Of a stretch of DNA of 10,854 nt, positions 1 to 7,033 are shown piece after piece. The translations under genes and the position numbers were made by a program. Numbering within the stretch: position 1 is the stretch's first letter; each line of letters opens with the position of its first letter. Below the pieces are notes generated by a model. That model did no database searches, was not told where the DNA came from, and saw nothing but the letters and a program-made list of their open reading frames with translations. The DNA comes from Spirochaetia bacterium UBA2205 (lineage in GTDB: Bacteria > Spirochaetota > UBA4802 > UB4802), in the NCBI GenBank assembly GCA_002328585.1, contig DCUV01000073.1, forward strand, positions 1 to 10,854, in the 5' to 3' direction.

Positions 1-42
1 TAGTAACAATAGTAACAATAGTAACTATACAGTTACTATATA
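1..42. repeat. 9-bp tandem repeat running into a palindrome
   Basis: The unit TAGTAACAA occurs at 1-9 and 10-18, and a third partial copy (TAGTAAC) starts at 19. That third copy is the left arm of an inverted repeat: TAGTAACT at 19-26 and AGTTACTA at 31-38, with loop ATAC. The array may extend left beyond the window. It lies outside any gene. It could be an operator array, a replication-related iteron-like set or simple repeat drift; nothing here decides between these. Confidence 0.6.
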
Positions 43-73
43 GTCATTGAATAACAGAAAATAGTTGGTAACA

Positions 74-151
74 GTCATCCTGAACCCTATCCTGAACTGG
101 TTTCAGAAGCTAATGTTACACATGTTGATTCCGTGTCAAGCCCGGAATGAC
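74..151. repeat. imperfect palindromic element bounded by GTCATcc...ggAATGAC
   Basis: The left end reads GTCATCCTGAA (74-84) and the right end CGGAATGAC (143-151), so the termini are inverted relative to each other. The interior is only partly complementary. Its ends resemble those of the element at 236-312. The GTCATTC...GAATGAC style of boundary is typical of small dispersed palindromic repeats found between genes in many bacteria. It codes for nothing I can support. Confidence 0.5.
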
Positions 152-200
152 ATTGAGGTGCATAATTCTATTTTCAGAGGAGTTGCCCATGGCTGGCTTG

Positions 201-229
201 TGGACACCCATAAGGTATGAAAATATAAT
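201..229 (+). promoter_or_regulatory. sigma70-type promoter for the lipoprotein gene
   Basis: TGGACA (201-206) and TATAAT (224-229) are separated by exactly 17 bp, matching the -35/-10 consensus at 11 of 12 positions. Transcription would start near 236-237, which is the left end of the palindromic element at 236-312. The leader to the ATG at 394 would therefore be about 157 nt and begin with that element. Confidence 0.5.
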
Positions 230-235
230 AGTACC

Positions 236-312
236 GTCATTCTTAACGATAGCAAAGAATCTTCTTTATAAACAAATAGATTCTTTGGTTGCAAACGTTC
301 CTTCAGCATGAC
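236..312. repeat. imperfect palindromic element bounded by GTCATTC...GCATGAC
   Basis: The left arm carries GTCATTCTTAAC and AAAGAATCT; the right arm carries AGATTCTTT and ends GCATGAC. The inner 9-bp arms AAAGAATCT/AGATTCTTT are perfect inverted repeats and the outer ends GTCAT/ATGAC also pair, with an insertion in the right arm. As RNA it would fold into a long imperfect hairpin in the leader of the lipoprotein gene. Similar intergenic elements of about 80 bp are dispersed in many genomes; copy number here cannot be known. Confidence 0.6.
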
Positions 313-393
313 AATGGTGCGAAAACTTCCTATCGCCTTATGAAGGAGAGAAGCAGGGGGTGAGGTTAATACTTCTATTCTCGAGGGAGCAGT

Positions 394-1032
394 ATGAAAA
401 AATTGTATTATATAATTACAATTTCTTTACTTTTTATCAGTGCATGTGCATCATCGGAAAATAAACAGGTAAATACCAATTCTGTCCAGACAATTGCTAC
501 CCAAAGTGTTGGAAATGACGAATACTCAGTTCCCGAATATCGTTATACCACGCAGGATGGCATACGGTTGAATACACTTTATAATGCAAAGCTCAATGAT
601 CTGGGGAATGAGATTAAAAAGATTGAACCGTTGGTTCCAATAAAACAAACATTTGGTTTTTACTATGATAATAAAACAAAAGAAAAAAATAAACTCTATC
701 TTGGATTTGATTGTGAACTGATAGATGCAATTCCTGTAGGCGAGTCATATCCTATGAGAGCATGGGATGTTATTTTTAAACAGTTACATTTAATTTTAAC
801 AAAATCAACTATCGTACATCAGATTCTTGATGACCCAAATATACAGGGGCTTGTTATTAGTTTTTACTGGATATACGAAGGACGGGAAGGGATAATAGTA
901 TGGATAGAAAAAAAAGACATAAAACTATTCCTGAAAAATACTATTATATATCCTGAACTCATAGCACGTAGTACGGCAACACGTTTAGATGGGAAAATAA
1001 TCAATTTGCTATTATTTCAGAAAGCACCTTAA
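394..1032 (+). CDS. putative lipoprotein of unknown function
   Basis: The 212-residue product starts with a typical lipoprotein signal: two lysines at positions 2-3, a hydrophobic core (residues 4-16) and a lipobox Ile-Ser-Ala-Cys at 15-18, so signal peptidase II cleavage before Cys18 is predicted. The mature protein begins with a Ser/Asn/Gln/Thr-rich linker (about 19-45) followed by a mixed globular part with no motif I recognise. The ATG at 394 is preceded by a GAGGGAG ribosome site at 383-389. The gene has its own promoter and a long repeat-bearing leader. Its last 32 bp overlap the 3' end of hisC on the other strand. It should be anchored in the periplasm-facing or outer membrane leaflet. 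Function unknown; I assign no family. Confidence 0.85.
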   Translation: MKKLYYIITISLLFISACASSENKQVNTNSVQTIATQSVGNDEYSVPEYRYTTQDGIRLNTLYNAKLNDLGNEIKKIEPLVPIKQTFGFYYDNKTKEKNKLYLGFDCELIDAIPVGESYPMRAWDVIFKQLHLILTKSTIVHQILDDPNIQGLVISFYWIYEGREGIIVWIEKKDIKLFLKNTIIYPELIARSTATRLDGKIINLLLFQKAP

Positions 1033-2053
1033 TTAATTTCTTTATTTCCATCATAGTCCCCACTGATATGCGGATATATTCAGATTGAATAGGACCATCA
1101 AACCATCGGACAAGAATCTTATGCTCTTTCAATGCTGTGAAAAGTTTTTTTGCATCTATACCGGGATGTTTTGTAAATACAAAGTTGGCTTTAGACGGCA
1201 CTGTATGGAAGCCCATGCTTTCCAGAGATTCTTCAAGGTATTCTTTATTATTGCGTACCATCATTATATTATATTGGAACCCTCTTTTATCAGCAAGTGC
1301 AGCATAAGCTCCGGCCTGAGCAAGACGGTCAACATTATATGAATCTTTAAGCTTAATAAAGCCTTTGATTATATCTTTATGAGCTATCGCCAAACCAACT
1401 CGCAGTCCTGCTAATGAATATGATTTTGAAAATGAGCGTGTTATGATAATATTGTCAAATTCATTGATAAGAGGAAGAGCAGTTTCATTGTAAAAGTCAA
1501 CATACGCTTCATCAACAACAAGCAAACCTTTATATGCACTGCAAAAATATTTTATTTGCTCTATGGGGATGCCTTTCCCAGTTGGATTATTGGGGTTTGC
1601 TATAATAATCAAATTATATTTTTTATTTAGGAATGTATCAAACGGCATATCAAAATTATTATCCAGAGTAATTTTGTCATATGCTATGCCGTTAGCCTCG
1701 GCCATTGTGTAGTATAACGCATACGAAGGATAGGGGAATGCTGCTAATCCATCAGGTTCAACAAATCCTCTGAATAGTAAAGTAAAAATTTCATCAGAGC
1801 CGTTGGCAACAAAGATATTGTCAGCATTTAACACATTGTTTTTAGCAAAAAGCTCACGCACTGTTTGCGCCGTTGGATTAGGATAACGGCGTAGATTACC
1901 ATTGCAGGCTTTTTGCAGAGCATCCAGAACCGCCTGTGAGGGAGGAAATGGATTTTCATTGGTATTCAGTTTGATAAAATCATCCATGTTGTCGGGTTGT
2001 TCACCGGGAATATATTCGGTCATAGTGTGCAGACGTTTATTCCAGTATTTCAT
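1001..2053 (-). CDS. hisC: histidinol-phosphate aminotransferase (PLP fold type I)
   Basis: The 350-residue product is of normal HisC length. HisC transfers an amino group from glutamate to imidazole-acetol phosphate, giving histidinol phosphate. Visible signatures are PGEQP (16-20) and KLNTNENP (28-35) near the N-terminus, NPNNPTG (153-159), DEAYVDF (181-187), SFSKSYSLAGLRVG with the Schiff-base lysine at 210, and the C-terminal LVRWFDGP...YIRISVGT with the substrate-carboxylate arginine at about 328. The ATG at 2053 lies 3 bp after pyrD, and its ribosome site GGAG is made from the last codons of pyrD, so the two are co-transcribed and probably translationally coupled. No other his gene is near. 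A lone hisC may also serve as an aromatic aminotransferase; the family call is firm, the exact substrate less so. Confidence 0.93.
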   Translation of the reverse strand: MKYWNKRLHTMTEYIPGEQPDNMDDFIKLNTNENPFPPSQAVLDALQKACNGNLRRYPNPTAQTVRELFAKNNVLNADNIFVANGSDEIFTLLFRGFVEPDGLAAFPYPSYALYYTMAEANGIAYDKITLDNNFDMPFDTFLNKKYNLIIIANPNNPTGKGIPIEQIKYFCSAYKGLLVVDEAYVDFYNETALPLINEFDNIIITRSFSKSYSLAGLRVGLAIAHKDIIKGFIKLKDSYNVDRLAQAGAYAALADKRGFQYNIMMVRNNKEYLEESLESMGFHTVPSKANFVFTKHPGIDAKKLFTALKEHKILVRWFDGPIQSEYIRISVGTMMEIKKLIKVLSEIIAN

Positions 2054-2056
2054 GAG

Positions 2057-2977
2057 TTACTCCTTTGTATGAGCAATGCCAATCAAATGATGAATGGTAT
2101 TAATATTTCTGCTTTCCATATATTCTTCTAATTGGTGAAGAATTTGTACCGATGCATCAGGATTTATAAGGTTAGCGGTGCCAATTTGGACGGCACATGC
2201 ACCAGCCATTAAAAATTCAAGGACATCTTCAATGCAAAATATGCCCCCAATGCCAATCACCGGAATGTCCACGCTTTCTGTTATCTGATACACCATCCTG
2301 ATGGCTATAGGTTTTATTGCAGGACCACTTAGACCTGCAAATGTATTTGCAAAATACGGTTTTCCGGTCTTTATATCAATCTTCATTCCTACGAAAGTAT
2401 TTACTGCTGATACTGCGTTTGCTCCAATGTTTTTGGCTGCTTTTGCAAATTGTGTAATATCGGTAACATTGGGTGATAGTTTTACAATAAGTGCACCATC
2501 GGTTACATTACGAACCTTTTCAAGTAGTTGTGAAAATATCTTGATATCCTGACCAAAAGCGATACCGCCTTCTTTTACATTGGGGCATGACACATTCAAT
2601 TCTATAGCTGCAATCCCTTCAGTATGCGATAGTATTTTGCACAACTCAACATTTTCTTCTACTGAATGACCGGCAACATTGGGTATTACTGTGGCTTTTG
2701 ATTGTAATAAAAATGGTAATTTTTGCTGTAAAAATATTTCCAGACCAACATTTTCCAATCCAATTGAGTTAAGCATGCCAGATGGCGTTTCCACAATCCT
2801 TGCTCCAGGATTTCCGGATCGAGGTTGAAGAGATAATCCCTTGGTAAATAGTGCACCCGGTAAACCTATATCAATGTATTGAGAAAGTTCTTCGCCGTAA
2901 CCACCAGTGCCTGAAGCAATGGTAATTGGATTTTTCAGTGTGCAATTTCCTAATGTTATTGAAAGATTCACAAGCAT
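2057..2977 (-). CDS. pyrD: dihydroorotate dehydrogenase, class 1B catalytic subunit
   Basis: The 306-residue FMN enzyme oxidises dihydroorotate to orotate in pyrimidine synthesis. The class 1B signature is clear: ASGTGGYG (21-28), FTKGLSLQPRSGNP (44-57), NSIGLENVG (70-78), and ELNVSCPNVKEGG with the catalytic cysteine at 131; class 1A and class 2 enzymes differ at this point or carry serine. KLSPNVTDI (166-174) and IGIGGI (241-246) are FMN-binding segments. Class 1B enzymes normally work with the PyrK FAD/2Fe-2S subunit, which is not in this window. The ATG at 2977 has no good ribosome site; I keep it because homologues begin with this sequence and an extended -10 promoter lies about 40 bp upstream. 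hisC follows after 3 bp. Confidence 0.93.
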   Translation of the reverse strand: MLVNLSITLGNCTLKNPITIASGTGGYGEELSQYIDIGLPGALFTKGLSLQPRSGNPGARIVETPSGMLNSIGLENVGLEIFLQQKLPFLLQSKATVIPNVAGHSVEENVELCKILSHTEGIAAIELNVSCPNVKEGGIAFGQDIKIFSQLLEKVRNVTDGALIVKLSPNVTDITQFAKAAKNIGANAVSAVNTFVGMKIDIKTGKPYFANTFAGLSGPAIKPIAIRMVYQITESVDIPVIGIGGIFCIEDVLEFLMAGACAVQIGTANLINPDASVQILHQLEEYMESRNINTIHHLIGIAHTKE

Positions 2978-3016
2978 GCCATGTGTTATTTATTAGAAAT
3001 ATAATCGTGAAATAGT

Positions 3017-3025
3017 ATTATATCA
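3017..3025 (-). promoter_or_regulatory. extended -10 promoter for pyrD-hisC
   Basis: Read on the minus strand this is TGATATAAT, an extended -10 (TG-n-TATAAT). No good -35 stands at the right distance, which extended -10 promoters do not need. Transcription would start near 3010, giving a leader of about 33 nt. Confidence 0.35.
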
Positions 3026-3198
3026 CAGATGCGTCAAGAAAATTACAATGCAACAATAAAATTTTCAAAAAATTAATTGTATGTATTCATGTTGACTATA
3101 TCGCAGTTTGATATGAACAGTGTTAAAACAGTTAAAAAATAGTAGCGTTTGTATTATATCATTTTACAAGAAAAATTTTATATATAAGATGGTTGGTC

Positions 3199-3867
3199 AT
3201 GATATACATTGCATTTGATATTGATGGTACGCTATACGATTGCTCAACGATTGTTGGCGATGCATTTGCGCAGGGGATAGATGAGTTTTTAAAAACTCAC
3301 CCTGAACTTGATATTAACAATCCACCAACTCAGGAAATAATGAACCTGGTAGGTACTCCTGTTAATGAAATATTTCATACTCTGTTTCCCGGCTTACCTT
3401 ACAATCTGGTGCAACAACTGAATGATATCTGTACAAATAAATTATCAACTATGGTATTACAAAAAAAAGGTATTATTTTACCAGGAGTTATCGAAACAAT
3501 TCCAATGTTGTATAATAATGGTTATACACTGCTAACCGCATCAAATGGCAGAAAAAAATATGTACAGGCAATACTCGATGCTTATGAACTATCGCACTAT
3601 TTTTTCAATATCATTGCGCTGGAAGATAAGGGATTGCACAATAAAACACAATTGCTGGCATATTATAAAAATAGTCTCGATGATTGTAAACAGCTCATTA
3701 TGGTTGGCGATAGAACAAATGATATGGTGGCTGCACAAAATAATGGATTGCCGTTTATTGCCTGTGTTTTTGGGCACAATACCCATGAGGTTGAGCATTG
3801 CCGATGGATTGCTCATTCATTTTATGAGATACCGCAGATTGTTGAAACAATCATAGAAAATTGTTAA
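3199..3867 (+). CDS. HAD-superfamily hydrolase, phosphoglycolate-phosphatase-like
   Basis: The 222-residue protein has all four HAD motifs. Motif I is DIDGT with the nucleophile Asp7 and acid/base Asp9; motif II is LLTASN around 111-116 (Thr113); Lys149 in HNKT fits motif III; motif IV is VGDRTND (169-175) with Asp171 and Asp175. The helical insert after motif I (about 15-90) fits a C1-type cap as in Gph/PpaX-like phosphatases. I start at the ATG at 3199; a TTG two codons upstream is also in frame but adds nothing. It acts in the cytoplasm on a small phosphorylated metabolite that cannot be named from sequence. It is divergent from pyrD and 71 bp before the next gene on the same strand. Confidence 0.85.
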   Translation: MIYIAFDIDGTLYDCSTIVGDAFAQGIDEFLKTHPELDINNPPTQEIMNLVGTPVNEIFHTLFPGLPYNLVQQLNDICTNKLSTMVLQKKGIILPGVIETIPMLYNNGYTLLTASNGRKKYVQAILDAYELSHYFFNIIALEDKGLHNKTQLLAYYKNSLDDCKQLIMVGDRTNDMVAAQNNGLPFIACVFGHNTHEVEHCRWIAHSFYEIPQIVETIIENC

Positions 3868-3938
3868 TTTATGATGTACTCGGTGTACGATAGTAATTTT
3901 GAATGCGTCCTTTTTAAGGATATGTTTTTGGAGGGATT

Positions 3939-4391
3939 ATGTATATAGAAACGACAACCTGTATTTCTTTAGAGCATTGTGCTTTATTAAAGCGTTATTC
4001 ACAATTGCATGGCATATCAATACGAACGTTAATATCTTCATTGATTCATTATGCAATACTAACAGAAAAAAGGAAAGCTCAGCCGTTCAGAAGAGTTGAA
4101 TATAGGGAAAGAAATAATGAATGGAAGCGTTTTCATCTGTATTTATTTGAAGATGAATATGAATTTTTCATAGATGTAAAAAAAGTTTGGAAGATGTCGC
4201 TTGCAAATGTCATTGCTTATTGTATTGATACAGTTCTTCCAGAATTACTAAAATTGCTAACAAAAGAAGATAATACCGATAACTATCGGTACAGAAATTA
4301 TACTTTTGGATTTTTTAAGGAAGAAGGTATACAATGCTGCAAGTTTTATTGGGGATTACATCCTGAAATAATACGAAAAGCATCCCCATAA
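3939..4391 (+). CDS. small protein with two ribbon-helix-helix-like units
   Basis: This 150-residue protein belongs to no family I can name. Residues 7-40 and 67-100 align without gaps at a spacing of exactly 60. In each, a short strand (about 5-10 and 63-70) is followed by a charged helix (about 11-24 and 71-84), a turn, and a helix starting with serine (Ser27-Ile-Arg... and Ser87-Leu-Ala...) with hydrophobics at matching places (28/88, 31/91, 32/92, 36/96). This is the layout of a ribbon-helix-helix unit repeated twice, which could fold as an intramolecular dimer and bind DNA. The C-terminus (110-150) is aromatic and contains a Cys-Cys pair at 133-134. The ATG at 3939 follows GGAGGG at 3930-3935 with a short 3-nt gap. 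It may be co-transcribed with the HAD gene. The fold is inference from pattern. Confidence 0.7.
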   Translation: MYIETTTCISLEHCALLKRYSQLHGISIRTLISSLIHYAILTEKRKAQPFRRVEYRERNNEWKRFHLYLFEDEYEFFIDVKKVWKMSLANVIAYCIDTVLPELLKLLTKEDNTDNYRYRNYTFGFFKEEGIQCCKFYWGLHPEIIRKASP

Positions 4392-4403
4392 CACAAAATA
4401 CAA

Positions 4404-4431
4404 TTGACTATATCGTTATATCACATCTAAA
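4404..4431 (+). promoter_or_regulatory. weak promoter candidate for the sensor phosphatase gene
   Basis: TTGACT (4404-4409) matches the -35 consensus at five of six positions, and TCTAAA (4426-4431) stands 16 bp downstream as a poor -10. It is in the only gap between the ribbon-helix-helix-like gene and the ATG at 4469. The 12 bases TTGACTATATCG starting here recur at 3092-3103, upstream of the HAD gene. Confidence 0.3.
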
Positions 4432-4468
4432 GTGGTATTATTCTTTTGAGTACTGATGAGGTTACTGT

Positions 4469-6994
4469 ATGCACGATATCATTTCGTCGCTTAACATCTT
4501 TATGCTCCCGCCTCTTATAACCCTTATTACAAGTTTGATTGTTGCAGGTATAGCTATACTGAAAGGAAAATTAAAGAAAGAAAATATATTTTTTGCTTTA
4601 TTATGTATATGGTATGCATTGCTTAGTCCTAATTTTTTATGCCATTTTATCATCAAGGATGTTAGTACCATTTTAAAAATAGAAAGAACCATACATACGC
4701 TGTATGTATTTATACCCTTTATAGGGGTCATGTTTTACCATACAGTATTGGGAATAACAAGAAAATATCTGGAAATAAGTTGTCTTGTTGTAAGTGCGCT
4801 GTTTGCTTTGTTAGTGCACACACCTTATTATATAACGGATCTTTTAACATATCCCTGGGGACATATTGCAAAAGGAGGTATCGTATTCCAAATTTTTGGA
4901 GTCTATGCCTTTTCAATTCTTGTATATGGTATAATCATAAGTTTATTAAAATTAAGGCAGGAAAAAAATGAATTAGTACGCCTGAAAATCAAATATATAC
5001 TTCTTGCATTAAATTTAATAGGTATTTTTACCCTTTGCAATGTTCCCGCCATGATGGGGTATAATTTTTATCCGTTGAGCAACTTAATGTTTATCCCTCT
5101 TGTAATTTTAGCGTATGGCATTTTACGCTATCGTTTGATGGATATTCAAAGTGTGTTGCACATTACATTAATATGGTTTTGTATTTCATCGGTGATAGTT
5201 ATTCCCAATATAGTTATCTATATCATATTGTATCCATATTTTATATTAATGGATAAAACCTTATTATTTATTATATTTATAATATGGTTTTCGCTTAACT
5301 ACTTTTACTTCAGAAAAGTACAACCATTTATTGACCAGCTTTTTAATAGAAGGAAGTACGATTTAAAAAAGGTACAATCGCAGTTTATCAATGACATGGG
5401 GTTGTTAAAAGATCTCAATCTTTTACTCAACGAGCTGTCATACATTTTAAAACGGACTCTTCTGGTTAAAAATGTTGAAATATTTATTAAAGATGAAGAA
5501 AGTAAAAATGAGTTTTACAATCTCTCAGGTGAAAAGATTGTAATTGATAAAAAGCTTGAGGAGTTTTTATTGGGCCATCAAGGAGTCATAGAAAAAAAGA
5601 TAGTTATAAGCAAAGATGAATATGATAATATACGGCAATTATTGTTGCCATTATTTGAAAAATTTTCTTCTGAGTATATCATATCGTTAGCGCATAATGA
5701 ACTTGTTGGTTTTATAATATTGTCCGAACGTGTAAATCTAAAGCCACTTTCCGGTGATGAAATTGAACTACTGCAAAATATCAAAACAGCTTCATCTATA
5801 GCAATAGCTAATTCATTGATGTATCAAAATTTAAATAATTTAAAAAACAACCTTGAGACTTTAGTTGCTCAAAGAACCGAAGAACTTCAAAAGAAAAATG
5901 ACCAGATGGAATTTGAACTTAAGTTAGCAAAAACAGTACAAAAAACGTTATTGCCTGCTGTTCTTCCTGCTAACAACCAGTTGTATGCAGCTGTTTATTT
6001 TAAACCATTAATGGAAGTAAGCGGGGATTTCTTTATTCTGGAACAACTTGATGAAACGCATTATCTTATTGGTGTTGTAGATGTTTCGGGCCATGGTATA
6101 CCATCTGCATTGCTTACCTCAATGATAAAAACCGAGATAGAAAATTTAGCAAGAGCATATTTGTCAACATCTCAAATTTGTACACAATTAAATAAAAGAA
6201 TGACAGGAATTTTACAGGAAAGCGGTTTTTACTTTACCTTATTTTTAGGCATAGTTGATTTTGTAAATATGGAGTTAACGTATACCAATTGTGGGCATAC
6301 CGATATTTATGTTATCACCTATAATGACACGCTGTATCCTTTATCTACCGATTCAGTATTTATAGGTGCAGATGAGCATATGAATTATCCTGAATGTATA
6401 TTTGAGCTCAATACAAAAGACCGCATCGTACTATACACTGATGGAATTATTGAGATCAGATCAAAGAGCGGAAAGTTTTATGGCAATGAACGTTTTACTA
6501 ATATACTTGTGGCTTCAAGGGAATTTTCGCCCCAGGATCAGATTGATATTATAGTCAAAGATTTGCAAAACTTTATACAATCCGAACAGGGGATTATCCG
6601 TGATGATTTAACCCTGTGTATTATTGAAATTGGAGATCCTATAGCTATTGACAATTATTTAAAAAAAGCAGTTACATTCTATAAAAAGAAAAATTATGAC
6701 AATGCGCTTGCCATTTTAAATTCAATTTCTACAATGTCCATACCTGCATCATATAACTATCTAAAAGCAAAGTTGTTATTTAAAAACAGGCATTATGAAG
6801 ATGCTAAACAGGCTATTTTGTTAGCGTTAAAAGAAAAACCAGATCATAAAGAATTTAATTATCTTTATGGGCAGATATGTTTTGCATTAAAAGATTTTAA
6901 TACAGCTCTGGATGTATTTGCTGACATATCAATGATGCAGCCATATAAAAAAAGTGATGAATTTATAGAATTGATTAGAAAAAAAATAGAATGA
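4469..6994 (+). CDS. membrane sensor: multi-TM / GAF / SpoIIE-type phosphatase / TPR
   Basis: An 841-residue signalling protein. About eight or nine membrane helices occupy residues 13-285, resembling the 7TM sensor region seen in front of some histidine kinases and phosphatases. A GAF-like domain (about 305-455) and a coiled coil (about 455-495) follow. The SpoIIE/RsbU PP2C-type phosphatase (about 505-725) keeps the metal-binding acidic residues: Asp520 in SGDFF, Asp538 in VVDVSGHG, Asp658 in YTDG and Asp713 in RDDLT, so it should be active on a phosphoserine, typically of an anti-sigma-factor antagonist. The last 110 residues hold about three TPR helices pairs (about 733-830), an unusual tail probably for partner binding. 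No antagonist or anti-sigma kinase gene is nearby. ATG at 4469 with a weak GAGG site; a stem-loop follows the stop codon. Confidence 0.88.
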   Translation: MHDIISSLNIFMLPPLITLITSLIVAGIAILKGKLKKENIFFALLCIWYALLSPNFLCHFIIKDVSTILKIERTIHTLYVFIPFIGVMFYHTVLGITRKYLEISCLVVSALFALLVHTPYYITDLLTYPWGHIAKGGIVFQIFGVYAFSILVYGIIISLLKLRQEKNELVRLKIKYILLALNLIGIFTLCNVPAMMGYNFYPLSNLMFIPLVILAYGILRYRLMDIQSVLHITLIWFCISSVIVIPNIVIYIILYPYFILMDKTLLFIIFIIWFSLNYFYFRKVQPFIDQLFNRRKYDLKKVQSQFINDMGLLKDLNLLLNELSYILKRTLLVKNVEIFIKDEESKNEFYNLSGEKIVIDKKLEEFLLGHQGVIEKKIVISKDEYDNIRQLLLPLFEKFSSEYIISLAHNELVGFIILSERVNLKPLSGDEIELLQNIKTASSIAIANSLMYQNLNNLKNNLETLVAQRTEELQKKNDQMEFELKLAKTVQKTLLPAVLPANNQLYAAVYFKPLMEVSGDFFILEQLDETHYLIGVVDVSGHGIPSALLTSMIKTEIENLARAYLSTSQICTQLNKRMTGILQESGFYFTLFLGIVDFVNMELTYTNCGHTDIYVITYNDTLYPLSTDSVFIGADEHMNYPECIFELNTKDRIVLYTDGIIEIRSKSGKFYGNERFTNILVASREFSPQDQIDIIVKDLQNFIQSEQGIIRDDLTLCIIEIGDPIAIDNYLKKAVTFYKKKNYDNALAILNSISTMSIPASYNYLKAKLLFKNRHYEDAKQAILLALKEKPDHKEFNYLYGQICFALKDFNTALDVFADISMMQPYKKSDEFIELIRKKIE

Positions 6995-6997
6995 TAT

Positions 6998-7025
6998 TTA
7001 AGGGGCAAATTTCTTTGCCCCTTAA
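6998..7025. terminator. bidirectional stem-loop between convergent genes
   Basis: A perfect 12-bp stem, TTAAGGGGCAAA (6998-7009) with TTTGCCCCTTAA (7014-7025), closes a TTTC loop. It lies 4 bp after the stop codon of the sensor phosphatase gene and 9 bp after that of the convergent iron-sulfur gene, so it can serve both. The following T-tract is short on both strands. Confidence 0.75.
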
Positions 7026-7033
7026 TGGTTACG

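Noticed and set aside
1..393. CRISPR array or tRNA in the repeat-rich left edge
   Set aside because: Repeats are 7-9 bp without regular spacers, and no cloverleaf can be drawn.
2301..2552. Open frame of 83 codons antisense to pyrD
   Set aside because: It is a shadow of a clearly conserved gene, with no ribosome site and no recognisable product. The same applies to the frames at 1085-1342, 3545-3856, 3589-3816, 3899-4099, 4462-4731, 4728-4916, 4780-4971, 5578-5784, 7968-8162 and 9613-9885.
3193..3198. TTG start two codons before the HAD ATG
   Set aside because: ATG at 3199 gives the usual spacing to the DxDGT motif, and TTG has no better ribosome site.
3884..3894. 11-mer TGTACGATAGT also found at 10104-10114
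   Set aside because: Many 11-mer matches are expected by chance in a 10.8-kb window, and the contexts differ.
3908..3920. TCCTT/AAGGA hairpin after the HAD gene as a terminator
   Set aside because: Only 5 bp of stem with a 3-nt loop and no T-tract after it.
3922..3948. 8-codon ORF overlapping the start of the ribbon-helix-helix-like gene
   Set aside because: Its possible ribosome site AAGGA abuts the ATG with no spacer, and there is no regulatory residue pattern; a leader peptide is not supported.
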